A DNA stretch of 64,000 nucleotides from Pterobdella sp. o SKG-2022 (Eukaryota > Annelida > Clitellata > Hirudinida > Piscicolidae). The position numbers and the translations under genes are program-made. Every line of letters starts with the position of its first letter. The first letter of the stretch is position 1. This document shows positions 15,001 through 30,000 of the stretch, piece after piece. The notes under the pieces were generated by a model. It had not been told where the DNA came from, did no database searches, and worked only from the letters and a program-made list of their open reading frames with translations. Where the stretch lies: positions 1-64,000 of the forward strand of contig CAXIVU010000259.1 in NCBI GenBank assembly GCA_964035795.1. The letters are read 5' to 3'.

Positions 15001-18000
15001 CTGTAACAACAACTTCATTGGCTACAGCAACAACAGTTTCGACAACGATTGCAACATCAACGCAAACAACAACTGTTATTATGACAACAACGACAGAAAT
15101 GTTGTCTAAATCTACGCCAACAGTTACTACTGTAGAAACAACAACGCCAACTACAATTTCTGTAACAACAACTTCATTGGCTACAGCAACAACAGTTTCG
15201 ACAACGATTGCAACATCAACGCAAACAACAACTGTTATTATGACAACAACGACAGAAATGTTGTCTAAATCTACGCCAACAGTTACTACTGTAGAAACAA
15301 CAACGCCAACTACAATTTCTGTAACAACAACTTCATTGGCTACAGCAACAACAGTTTCGACAACGATTGCAACATCAACGCAAACAACAACTGTTATTAT
15401 GACAACAACGACAGAAATGTTGTCTAAATCTACGCCAACAGTTACTACTGTAGAAACAACAACGCCAACTACAATAAATGTAACAACAACTTCATTGGCT
15501 ACAGCTACAACAGTTTCGACAACGATTGCAACATCAACGCAAACAACAACTGTTATTATGACAACAACGACAGAAATGTTGTCTAAATCTACGCCAACAG
15601 TTACTACTGTAGAAACAACAACGCCAACTACAATTTCTGTAACAACAACTTCATTGGCTACAGCTACAACAGTTTCGACAACGATTGCAACATCAACGCA
15701 AACAACAACTGTTATTATGACAACAACGACAGAAATGTTGTCTAAATCTACGCCAACAGTTACTACTGTAGAAACAACAACGCCAACTACAATAACTGTA
15801 ACAACAACTTCATTGGCTACAGCTACAACAGTTTCGACAACGATTGCAACATCAACGCAAACAACAACTGTTATTATGACAACAACGACAGAAATGTTGT
15901 CTAAATCTACGCCAACAGTTACTACTGTAGAAACAACAACGCCAACTACAATTTCTGTAACAACAACTTCATTGGCTACAGCAACAACAGTTTCGACAAC
16001 GATTGCAACATCAACGCAAACAACAACTGTTATTATGACAACAACGACAGAAATGTTGTCTAAATCTACGCCAACAGTTACTACTGTAGAAACAACAACG
16101 CCAACTACAATAACTGTAACAACAACTTCATTGGCTACAGCTACAACAGTTTCGACAACGATTGCAACATCAACGCAAACAACAACTGTTATTATGACAA
16201 CAACGACAGAAATGTTGTCTAAATCTACGCCAACAGTTACTACTGTAGAAACAACAACGCCAACTACAATTTCTGTAACAACAACTTCATTGGCTACAGC
16301 TACAACAGTTTCGACAACGATTGCAACATCAACGCAAACAACAACTCTTATTATGACAACAACGACAGAAATGTTGTCTAAATCTACGCCAACAGTTACT
16401 ACTGTAGAAACAACAACGCCAACTACAATAACTGTGACAACAACTTCATTGGCTACAGCTACAACAGTTTCGACAACGATTGCAACATCAACGCAAACAA
16501 CAACTGTTATTATGACAACAACGACAGAAATGTTGTCTAAATCTACGCCAACAGTTACTACTGTAGAAACAACAACGCCAACTACAATAACTGTAACAAC
16601 AACTTCATTGGCTACAGCTACAACAGTTTCGACAACGATTGCAACATCAACGCAAACAACAACTGTTATTATGACAACAACGACAGAAATGTTGTCTAAA
16701 TCTACGCCAACAGTTACTACTGTAGAAACAACAACGCCAACTACAATAACTGTAACAACAACTTCATTGGCTACAGCTACAACAGTTTCGACAACGATTG
16801 CAAAATCAACGCAAACAACAACTGTTATTATGACAACAACGACAGAAATGTTGTCTACATCTACGCCAACAGTTACTACTGTAGAAACAACAACGCCAAC
16901 TACAATTTCTGTAACAACAACTTCATTGGCTACAGCTACAACAGTTTCGACAACGATTGCAACATCAACGCAAACAACAACTGTTATTATGACAACAACG
17001 ACAGAAATGTTGTCTAAATCTACGCCAACAGTTACTACTGTAGAAACAACAACGCCAACTACAATTTCTGTAACAACAACTTCATTGGCTACAGCAACAA
17101 CAGTTTCGACAACGATTGCAACATCAACGCAAACAACAACTGTTATTATGACAACAACGACAGAAATGTTGTCTAAATCTACGCCAACAGTTACTACTGT
17201 AGAAACAACAACGCCAACTACAATTTCTGTAACAACAACTTCATTGGCTACAGCTACAACAGTTTCGACAACGATTGCAACATCAACGCAAACAACAACT
17301 GTTATTATGACAACAACGACAGAAATGTTGTCTAAATTTACGCCAACAGTTACTACTGTAGAAACAACAACGCCAACTACAATAACTGTAACAACAACTT
17401 CATTGGCTACAGCTACAACAGTTTCGACAACGATTGCAACATCAACGCAAACAACAACTGTTATTATGACAACAACGACAGAAATGTTGTCTAAATCTAC
17501 GCCAACAGTTACTACTGTAGAAACAACAACGCCAACTACAATAACTGTAACAACAACTTCATTGGCTACAGCTACAACAGTTTCGACAACGATTGCAAAA
17601 TCAACGCAAACAACAACTGTTATTATGACAACAACGACAGAAATGTTGTCTACATCTACGCCAACAGTTACTACTGTAGAAACAACAACGCCAACTACAA
17701 TAACTGTAACAACAACTTCATTGGCTACAGCTACAACAGTTTCGACAACGATTGCAACATCAACGCAAACAACAACTGTTATTATGACAACAACGACAGA
17801 AATGTTGTCTAAATCTACGCCAACAGTTACTACTGTAGAAACAACAACGCCAACTACAATTTCTGTAACAACAACTTCATTGGCTACAGCTACAACAGTT
17901 TCGACAACGATTGCAACATCAACGCAAACAACAACTGTTATTATGACAACAACGACAGAAATGTTGTCTAAATCTACGCCAACAGTTACTACTGTAGAAA

Positions 18001-21000
18001 CAACAACGCCAACTACAATAACTGTAACAACAACTTCATTGGCTACAGCTACAACAGTTTCGACAACGATTGCAAAATCAACGCAAACAACAACTGTTAT
18101 TATGACAACAACGACAGAAATGTTGTCTACATCTACGCCAACAGTTACTACTGTAGAAACAACAACGCCAACTACAATTTCTGTAACAACAACTTCATTG
18201 GCTACAGCTACAACAGTTTCGACAACGATTGCAACATCAACGCAAACAACAACTGTTATTATGACAACAACGACAGAAATGTTGTCTAAATCTACGCCAA
18301 CAGTTACTACTGTAGAAACAACAACGCCAACTACAATTTCTGTAACAACAACTTCATTGGCTACAGCAACAACAGTTTCGACAACGATTGCAACATCAAC
18401 GCAAACAACAACTGTTATTATGACAACAACGACAGAAATGTTGTCTAAATCTACGCCAACAGTTACTACTGTAGAAACAACAACGCCAACTACAATTTCT
18501 GTAACAACAACTTCATTGGCTACAGCTACAACAGTTTCGACAACGATTGCAACATCAACGCAAACAACAACTGTTATTATGACAACAACGACAGAAATGT
18601 TGTCTAAATTTACGCCAACAGTTACTACTGTAGAAACAACAACGCCAACTACAATAACTGTAACAACAACTTCATTGGCTACAGCTACAACAGTTTCGAC
18701 AACGATTGCAACATCAACGCAAACAACAACTGTTATTATGACAACAACGACAGAAATGTTGTCTAAATCTACGCCAACAGTTACTACTGTAGAAACAACA
18801 ACGCCAACTACAATTTCTGTAACAACAACTTCATTGGCTACAGCTACAACAGTTTCGACAACGATTGCAACATCAACGCAAACAACAACTGTTATTATGA
18901 CAACAACGACAGAAATGTTGTCTAAATCTACGCCAACAGTTACTACTGTAGAAACAACAACGCCAACTACAATAACTGTAACAACAACTTCATTGGCTAC
19001 AGCTACAACAGTTTCGACAACGATTGCAACATCAACGCAAACAACAACTGTTATTATGACAACAACGACAGAAATGTTGTCTAAATCTACGCCAACAGTT
19101 ACTACTGTAGAAACAACAACGCCAACTACAATTTCTGTAACAACAACTTCATTGGCTACAGCAACAACAGTTTCGACAACGATTGCAACATCAACGCAAA
19201 CAACAACTGTTATTATGACAACAACGACAGAAATGTTGTCTAAATCTACGCCAACAGTTACTACTGTAGAAACAACAACGCCAACTACAATTTCTGTAAC
19301 AACAACTTCATTGGCTACAGCAACAACAGTTTCGACAACGATTGCAACATCAACGCAAACAACAACTGTTATTATGACAACAACGACAGAAATGTTGTCT
19401 AAATCTACGCCAACAATTACTACTGTAGAAACAACAACGCCAACTACAATTTCTGTAACAACAACTTCATTGGCTACAGCTACAACAGTTTCGACAACGA
19501 TTGCAAAATCAACGCAAACAACAACTGTTATTATGACAACAACGACAGAAATGTTGTCTAAATCTACGCCAACAGTTACTACTGTAGAAACAACAACGCC
19601 AACTACAATAACTGTAACAACAACTTCATTGGCTACAGCTACAACAGTTTCGACAACGATTGCAACATCAACGCAAACAACAACTGTTATTATGACAACA
19701 ACGACAGAAATGTTGTCTAAATCTACGCCAACAGTTACTACTGTAGAAACAACAACGCCAACTACAATAACTGTAACAACAACTTCATTGGCTACAGCTA
19801 CAACAGTTTCGACAACGATTGCAACATCAACGCAAACAACAACTGTTATTATGACAACAACGACAGAAATGTTGTCTAAATCTACGCCAACAGTTACTAC
19901 TGTAGAAACAACAACGCCAACTACAATAACTGTAACAACAACTTCATTGGCTACAGCTACAACAGTTTCGACAACGATTGCAACATCAACGCAAACAACA
20001 ACTGTTATTATGACAACAACGACAGAAATGTTGTCTAAATCTACGCCAACAGTTACTACTGTAGAAACAACAACGCCAACTACAATAACTGTAACAACAA
20101 CTTCATTGGCTACAGCTACAACAGTTTCGACAACGATTGCAACATCAACGCAAACAACAACTGTTATTATGACAACAACGATAGAAATGTTGTCTAAATC
20201 TACGCCAACAGTTACTACTGTAGAAACAACAACGCCAACTACAATAACTGTAACAACAACTTCATTGGCTACAGCTACAACAGTTTCGACAACGATTGCA
20301 ACATCAACGCAAACAACAACTGTTATTATGACAACAACGACAGAAATGTTGTCTAAATCTACGCCAACAGTTACTACTGTAGAAACAACAACGCCAACTA
20401 CAATTTCTGTAACAACAACTTCATTGGCTACAGCTACAACAGTTTCGACAACGATTGCAACATCAACGCAAACAACAACTGTTATTATGACAACAACGAC
20501 AGAAATGTTGTCTAAATCTACGCCAACAGTTACTACTGTAGAAACAACAACGCCAACTACAATAACTGTAACAACAACTTCATTGGCTACAGCTACAACA
20601 GTTTCGACAACGATTGCAACATCAACGCAAACAACAACTGTTATTATGACAACAACGACAGAAATGTTGTCTAAATCTACGCCAACAGTTACTACTGTAG
20701 AAACAACAACGCCAACTACAATTTCTGTAACAACAACTTCATTGGCTACAGCAACAACAGTTTCGACAACGATTGCAACATCAACGCAAACAACAACTGT
20801 TATTATGACAACAACGACAGAAATGTTGTCTAAATCTACGCCAACAGTTACTACTGTAGAAACAACAACGCCAACTACAATTTCTGTAACAACAACTTCA
20901 TTGGCTACAGCTACAACAGTTTCGACAACGATTGCAACATCAACGCAAACAACAACTGTTATTATGACAACAACGACAGAAATGTTGTCTAAATCTACGC

Positions 21001-24000
21001 CAACAGTTACTACTGTAGAAACAACAACGCCAACTACAATAACTGTAACAACAACTTCATTGGCTACAGCTACAACAGTTTCGACAACGATTGCAACATC
21101 AACGCAAACAACAACTGTTATTATGACAACAACGACAGAAATGTTGTCTAAATCTACGCCAACAGTTACTACTGTAGAAACAACAACGCCAACTACAATA
21201 ACTGTAACAACAACTTCATTGGCTACAGCTACAACAGTTTCGACAACGATTGCAACATCAACGCAAACAACAACTGTTATTATGACAACAACGACAGAAA
21301 TGTTGTCTAAATCTACGCCAACAGTTACTACTGTAGAAACAACAACGCCAACTACAATAACTGTAACAACAACTTCATTGGCTACAGCTACAACAGTTTC
21401 GACAACGATTGCAACATCAACGCAAACAACAACTGTTATTATGACAACAACGACAGAAATGTTGTCTAAATCTACGCCAACAGTTACTACTGTAGAAACA
21501 ACAACGCCAACTACAATAACTGTAACAACAACTTCATTGGCTACAGCTACAACAGTTTCGACAACGATTGCAACATCAACGCAAACAACAACTGTTATTA
21601 TGACAACAACGACAGAAATGTTGTCTAAATCTACGCCAACAGTTACTACTGTAGAAACAACAACGCCAACTACAATAACTGTAACAACAACTTCATTGGC
21701 TACAGCTACAACAGTTTCGACAACGATTGCAACATCAACGCAAACAACAACTGTTATTATGACAACAACGACAGAAATGTTGTCTAAATCTACGCCAACA
21801 GTTACTACTGTAGAAACAACAACGCCAACTACAATAACTGTAACAACAACTTCATTGGCTACAGCTACAACAGTTTCGACAACGATTGCAACATCAACGC
21901 AAACAACAACTGTTATTATGACAACAACGACAGAAATGTTGTCTAAATCTACGCCAACAGTTACTACTGTAGAAACAACAACGCCAACTACAATAACTGT
22001 AACAACAACTTCATTGGCTACAGCTACAACAGTTTCGACAACGATTGCAACATCAACGCAAACAACAACTGTTATTATGACAACAACGACAGAAATGTTG
22101 TCTAAATCTACGCCAACAGTTACTACTGTAGAAACAACAACGCCAACTACAATAACTGTAACAACAACTTCATTGGCTACAGCTACAACAGTTTCGACAA
22201 CGATTGCAACATCAACGCAAACAACAACTGTTATTATGACAACAACGATAGAAATGTTGTCTAAATCTACGCCAACAGTTACTACTGTAGAAACAACAAC
22301 GCCAACTACAATAACTGTAACAACAACTTCATTGGCTACAGCTACAACAGTTTCGACAACGATTGCAACATCAACGCAAACAACAACTGTTATTATGACA
22401 ACAACGATAGAAATGTTGTCTAAATCTACGCCAACAGTTACTACTGTAGAAACAACAACGCCAACTACAATAACTGTAACAACAACTTCATTGGCTACAG
22501 CTACAACAGTTTCGACAACGATTGCAACATCAACGCAAACAACAACTGTTATTATGACAACAACGACAGAAATGTTGTCTAAATCTACGCCAACAGTTAC
22601 TACTGTAGAAACAACAACGCCAACTACAATAACTGTAACAACAACTTCATTGGCTACAGCTACAACAGTTTCGACAACGATTGCAACATCAACGCAAACA
22701 ACAACTGTTATTATGACAACAACGACAGAAATGTTGTCTAAATCTACGCCAACAGTTACTACTGTAGAAACAACAACGCCAACTACAATAACTGTAACAA
22801 CAACTTCATTGGCTACAGCTACAACAGTTTCGACAACGATTGCAACATCAACGCAAACAACAACTGTTATTATGACAACAACGACAGAAATGTTGTCTAA
22901 ATCTACGCCAACAGTTACTACTGTAGAAACAACAACGCCAACTACAATAACTGTAACAACAACTTCATTGGCTACAGCTACAACAGTTTCGACAACGATT
23001 GCAACATCAACGCAAACAACAACTGTTATTATGACAACAACGACAGAAATGTTGTCTAAATCTACGCCAACAGTTACTACTGTAGAAACAACAACGCCAA
23101 CTACAATAACTGTAACAACAACTTCATTGGCTACAGCTACAACAGTTTCGACAACGATTGCAACATCAACGCAAACAACAACTGTTATTATGACAACAAC
23201 GACAGAAATGTTGTCTAAATCTACGCCAACAGTTACTACTGTAGAAACAACAACGCCAACTACAATAACTGTAACAACAACTTCATTGGCTACAGCTACA
23301 ACAGTTTCGACAACGATTGCAACATCAACGCAAACAACAACTGTTATTATGACAACAACGACAGAAATGTTGTCTAAATTTACGCCAACAGTTACTACTG
23401 TAGAAACAACAACGCCAACTACAATAACTGTAACAACAACTTCATTGGCTACAGCTACAACAGTTTCGACAACGATTGCAACATTAACGCAAACAACAAC
23501 TGTTATTATGACAACAACGATAGAAATGTTGTCTAAATCTACGCCAACAGTTACTACTGTAGAAACAACAACGCCAACTACAATAACTGTAACAACAACT
23601 TCATTGGCTACAGCTACAACAGTTTCGACAACGATTGCAACATCAACGCAAACAACAACTGTTATTATGACAACAACGACAGAAATGTTGTCTAAATCTA
23701 CGCCAACAGTTACTACTGTAGAAACAACAACGCCAACTACAATAACTGTAACAACAACTTCATTGGCTACAGCTACAACAGTTTCGACAACGATTGCAAC
23801 ATCAACGCAAACAACAACTGTTATTATGACAACAACGACAGAAATGTTGTCTAAATCTACGCCAACAGTTACTACTGTAGAAACAACAACGCCAACTACA
23901 ATAACTGTAACAACAACTTCATTGGCTACAGCTACAACAGTTTCGACAACGATTGCAACATCAACGCAAACAACAACTGTTATTATGACAACAACGACAG

Positions 24001-27000
24001 AAATGTTGTCTAAATCTACGCCAACAGTTACTACTGTAGAAACAACAACGCCAACTACAATAACTGTAACAACAACTTCATTGGCTACAGCTACAACAGT
24101 TTCGACAACGATTGCAACATCAACGCAAACAACAACTGTTATTATGACAACAACGACAGAAATGTTGTCTAAATCTACGCCAACAGTTACTACTGTAGAA
24201 ACAACAACGCCAACTACAATAACTGTAACAACAACTTCATTGGCTACAGCTACAACAGTTTCGACAACGATTGCAACATCAACGCAAACAACAACTGTTA
24301 TTATGACAACAACGACAGAAATGTTGTCTAAATCTACGCCAACAGTTACTACTGTAGAAACAACAACGCCAACTACAATAACTGTAACAACAACTTCATT
24401 GGCTACAGCTACAACAGTTTCGACAACGATTGCAACATCAACGCAAACAACAACTGTTATTATGACAACAACGACAGAAATGTTGTCTAAATCTACGCCA
24501 ACAGTTACTACTGTAGAAACAACAACGCCAACTACAATAACTGTAACAACAACTTCATTGGCTACAGCTACAACAGTTTCGACAACGATTGCAACATCAA
24601 CGCAAACAACAACTGTTATTATGACAACAACGACAGAAATGTTGTCTAAATCTACGCCAACAGTTACTACTGTAGAAACAACAACGCCAACTACAATAAC
24701 TGTAACAACAACTTCATTGGCTACAGCTACAACAGTTTCGACAACGATTGCAACATCAACGCAAACAACAACTGTTATTATGACAACAACGACAGAAATG
24801 TTGTCTAAATCTACGCCAACAGTTACTACTGTAGAAACAACAACGCCAACTACAATAACTGTAACAACAACTTCATTGGCTACAGCTACAACAGTTTCGA
24901 CAACGATTGCAACATCAACGCAAACAACAACTGTTATTATGACAACAACGACAGAAATGTTGTCTAAATCTACGCCAACAGTTACTACTGTAGAAACAAC
25001 AACGCCAACTACAATAACTGTAACAACAACTTCATTGGCTACAGCTACAACAGTTTCGACAACGATTGCAACATCAACGCAAACAACAACTGTTATTATG
25101 ACAACAACGACAGAAATGTTGTCTAAATCTACGCCAACAGTTACTACTGTAGAAACAACAACGCCAACTACAATAACTGTAACAACAACTTCATTGGCTA
25201 CAGCTACAACAGTTTCGACAACGATTGCAACATCAACGCAAACAACAACTGTTATTATGACAACAACGATAGAAATGTTGTCTAAATCTACGCCAACAGT
25301 TACTACTGTAGAAACAACAACGCCAACTACAATAACTGTAACAACAACTTCATTGGCTACAGCTACAACAGTTTCGACAACGATTGCAACATCAACGCAA
25401 ACAACAACTCTTATTATGACAACAACGACAGAAATGTTGTCTAAATCTACGCCAACAGTTACTACTGTAGAAACAACAACGCCAACTACAATAACTGTAA
25501 CAACAACTTCATTGGCTACAGCTACAACAGTTTCGACAACGATTGCAACATCAACGCAAACAACAACTGTTATTATGACAACAACGATAGAAATGTTGTC
25601 TAAATCTACGCCAACAGTTACTACTGTAGAAACAACAACGCCAACTACAATAACTGTAACAACAACTTCATTGGCTACAGCTACAACAGTTTCGACAACG
25701 ATTGCAACATCAACGCAAACAACAACTGTTATTATGACAACAACGACAGAAATGTTGTCTAAATCTACGCCAACAGTTACTACTGTAGAAACAACAACGC
25801 CAACTACAATAACTGTAACAACAACTTCATTGGCTACAGCTACAACAGTTTCGACAACGATTGCAACATCAACGCAAACAACAACTGTTATTATGACAAC
25901 AACGACAGAAATGTTGTCTAAATCTACGCCAACAGTTACTACTGTAGAAACAACAACGCCAACTACAATTTCTGTAACAACAATTTCATTGGCTACAGCT
26001 ACAACAGTTTCGACAACGATTGCAACATCAACGCAAACAACAACTGTTATTATGACAACAACGATAGAAATTTTGTCTACATCTACGCCAACAGTTACTA
26101 CTGTAGAAACAACAACGCCAACTACAATTTCTGTAACAACAACTTCAATGGCTACAGCTACAACAGTTTCGACAACGATTGCAAAATCAACGCAAACAAC
26201 AACTGTTATTATGACAACAACGACAGAAATGTTGTCTAAATCTACGCCAACAGTTACTACTGTAGAAACAACAACGCCAACTACAATAACTGTAACAACA
26301 ACTTCATTGGCTACAGCTACAACAGTTTCGACAACGATTGCAACATCAACGCAAACAACAACTGTTATTATGACAACAACGACAGAAATGTTGTCTAAAT
26401 CTACGCCAACAGTTACTACTGTAGAAACAACAACGCCAACTACAATTTCTGTAACAACAACTTCATTGGCTACAGCTACAACAGTTTCGACAACGATTGC
26501 AACATTAACGCAAACAACAACTGTTATTATGACAACAACGACAGAAATGTTGTCTAAATCTACGCCAACAGTTACTACTGTAGAAACAACAACGCCAACT
26601 ACAATAACTGTAACAACAACTTCATTGGCTACAGCTACAACAGTTTCGACAACGATTGCAACATCAACGCAAACAACAACTGTTATTATGACAACAACGA
26701 CAGAAATGTTGTCTAAATCTACGCCAACAGTTACTACTGTAGAAACAACAACGCCAACTACAATTTCTGTAACAACAACTTCATTGGCTACAGCTACAAC
26801 AGTTTCGACAACGATTGCAACATTAACGCAAACAACAACTGTTATTATGACAACAACGACAGAAATGTTGTCTAAATCTACGCCAACAGTTACTACTGTA
26901 GAAACAACAACGCCAACTACAATAACTGTAACAACAACTTCATTGGCTACAGCTACAACAGTTTCGACAACGATTGCAACATCAACGCAAACAACAACTG

Positions 27001-30000
27001 TTATTATGACAACAACGACAGAAATGTTGTCTAAATCTACGCCAACAGTTACTACTGTAGAAACAACAACGCCAACTACAATAACTGTAACAACAACTTC
27101 ATTGGCTACAGCTACAACAGTTTCGACAACGATTGCAACATCAACGCAAACAACAACTGTTATTATGACAACAACGATAGAAATGTTGTCTAAATCTACG
27201 CCAACAGTTACTACTGTAGAAACAACAACGCCAACTACAATAACTGTAACAACAACTTCATTGGCTACAGCTACAACAGTTTCGACAACGATTGCAACAT
27301 CAACGCAAACAACAACTCTTATTATGACAACAACGACAGAAATGTTGTCTAAATCTACGCCAACAGTTACTACTGTAGAAACAACAACGCCAACTACAAT
27401 AACTGTAACAACAACTTCATTGGCTACAGCTACAACAGTTTCGACAACGATTGCAACATCAACGCAAACAACAACTGTTATTATGACAACAACGATAGAA
27501 ATGTTGTCTAAATCTACGCCAACAGTTACTACTGTAGAAACAACAACGCCAACTACAATAACTGTAACAACAACTTCATTGGCTACAGCTACAACAGTTT
27601 CGACAACGATTGCAACATCAACGCAAACAACAACTGTTATTATGACAACAACGACAGAAATGTTGTCTAAATCTACGCCAACAGTTACTACTGTAGAAAC
27701 AACAACGCCAACTACAATAACTGTAACAACAACTTCATTGGCTACAGCTACAACAGTTTCGACAACGATTGCAACATCAACGCAAACAACAACTGTTATT
27801 ATGACAACAACGACAGAAATGTTGTCTAAATCTACGCCAACAGTTACTACTGTAGAAACAACAACGCCAACTACAATTTCTGTAACAACAATTTCATTGG
27901 CTACAGCTACAACAGTTTCGACAACGATTGCAACATCAACGCAAACAACAACTGTTATTATGACAACAACGATAGAAATTTTGTCTAAATCTACGCCAAC
28001 AGTTACTACTGTAGAAACAACAACGCCAACTACAATAACTGTAACAACAACTTCATTGGCTACAGCTACAACAGTTTCGACAACGATTGCAACATCAACG
28101 CAAACAACAACTGTTATTATGACAACAACGATAGAAATTTTGTCTACATCTACGCCAACAGTTACTACTGTAGAAACAACAACGCCAACTACAATTTCTG
28201 TAACAACAACTTCAATGGCTACAGCTACAACAGTTTCGACAACGATTGCAAAATCAACGCAAACAACAACTGTTATTATGACAACAACGACAGAAATGTT
28301 GTCTAAATCTACGCCAACAGTTACTACTGTAGAAACAACAACGCCAACTACAATAACTGTAACAACAACTTCATTGGCTACAGCTACAACAGTTTCGACA
28401 ACGATTGCAACATCAACGCAAACAACAACTGTTATTATGACAACAACGACAGAAATGTTGTCTAAATCTACGCCAACAGTTACTACTGTAGAAACAACAA
28501 CGCCAACTACAATTTCTGTAACAACAACTTCATTGGCTACAGCTACAACAGTTTCGACAACGATTGCAACATTAACGCAAACAACAACTGTTATTATGAC
28601 AACAACGACAGAAATGTTGTCTAAATCTACGCCAACAGTTACTACTGTAGAAACAACAACGCCAACTACAATAACTGTAACAACAACTTCATTGGCTACA
28701 GCTACAACAGTTTCGACAACGATTGCAACATCAACGCAAACAACAACTGTTATTATGACAACAACGACAGAAATGTTGTCTAAATCTACGCCAACAGTTA
28801 CTACTGTAGAAACAACAACGCCAACTACAATTTCTGTAACAACAACTTCATTGGCTACAGCTACAACAGTTTCGACAACGATTGCAACATTAACGCAAAC
28901 AACAACTGTTATTATGACAACAACGACAGAAATGTTGTCTAAATCTACGCCAACAGTTACTACTGTAGAAACAACAACGCCAACTACAATAACTGTAACA
29001 ACAACTTCATTGGCTACAGCTACAACAGTTTCGACAACGATTGCAACATCAACGCAAACAACAACTGTTATTATGACAACAACGACAGAAATGTTGTCTA
29101 AATCTACGCCAACAGTTACTACTGTAGAAACAACAACGCCAACTACAATTTCTGTAACAACAACTTCTTTGGCTACAGCTACAACAGTTTCGACAACGAT
29201 TGCAACATTAACGCAAACAACAACTGTTATTATGACAACAACGACAGAAATGTTGTCTAAATCTACGCCAACAGTTACTACTGTAGAAACAACAACGCCA
29301 ACTACAATAACTGTAACAACAACTTCATTGGCTACAGCTACAACAGTTTCGACAACGATTGCAACATCAACGCAAACAACAACTGTTATTATGACAACAA
29401 AGACAGAAATGTTGTCTAAATCTACGCCAACAGTTACTACTGTAGAAACAACAACGCCAACTACAATAACTGTAACAACAACTTCATTGGCTACAGCTAC
29501 AACAGTTTCGACAACGATTGCAACATCAACGCAAACAACAACTGTTATTATGACAACAACGACAGAAATGTTGTCTAAATCTACGCCAACAGTTACTACT
29601 GTAGAAACAACAACGCCAACTACAATAACTGTAACAACAACTTCATTGGCTACAGCTACAACAGTTTCGACAACGATTGCAACATCAACGCAAACAACAA
29701 CTGTTATTATGACAACAACGATAGAAATTTTGTCTAAATCTACGCCAACAGTTACTACTGTAGAAACAACAACGCCAACTACAATAACTGTAACAACAAC
29801 TTCATTGGCTACAGCTACAACAGTTTCGACAACGATTGCAACATCAACGCAAACAACAACTGTTATTATGACAACAACGATAGATATTTTGTCTACATCT
29901 ACGCCAACAGTTACTACTGTAGAAACAACAACGCCAACTACAATTTCTGTAACAACAACTTCAATGGCTACAGCTACAACAGTTTCGACAACGATTGCAA

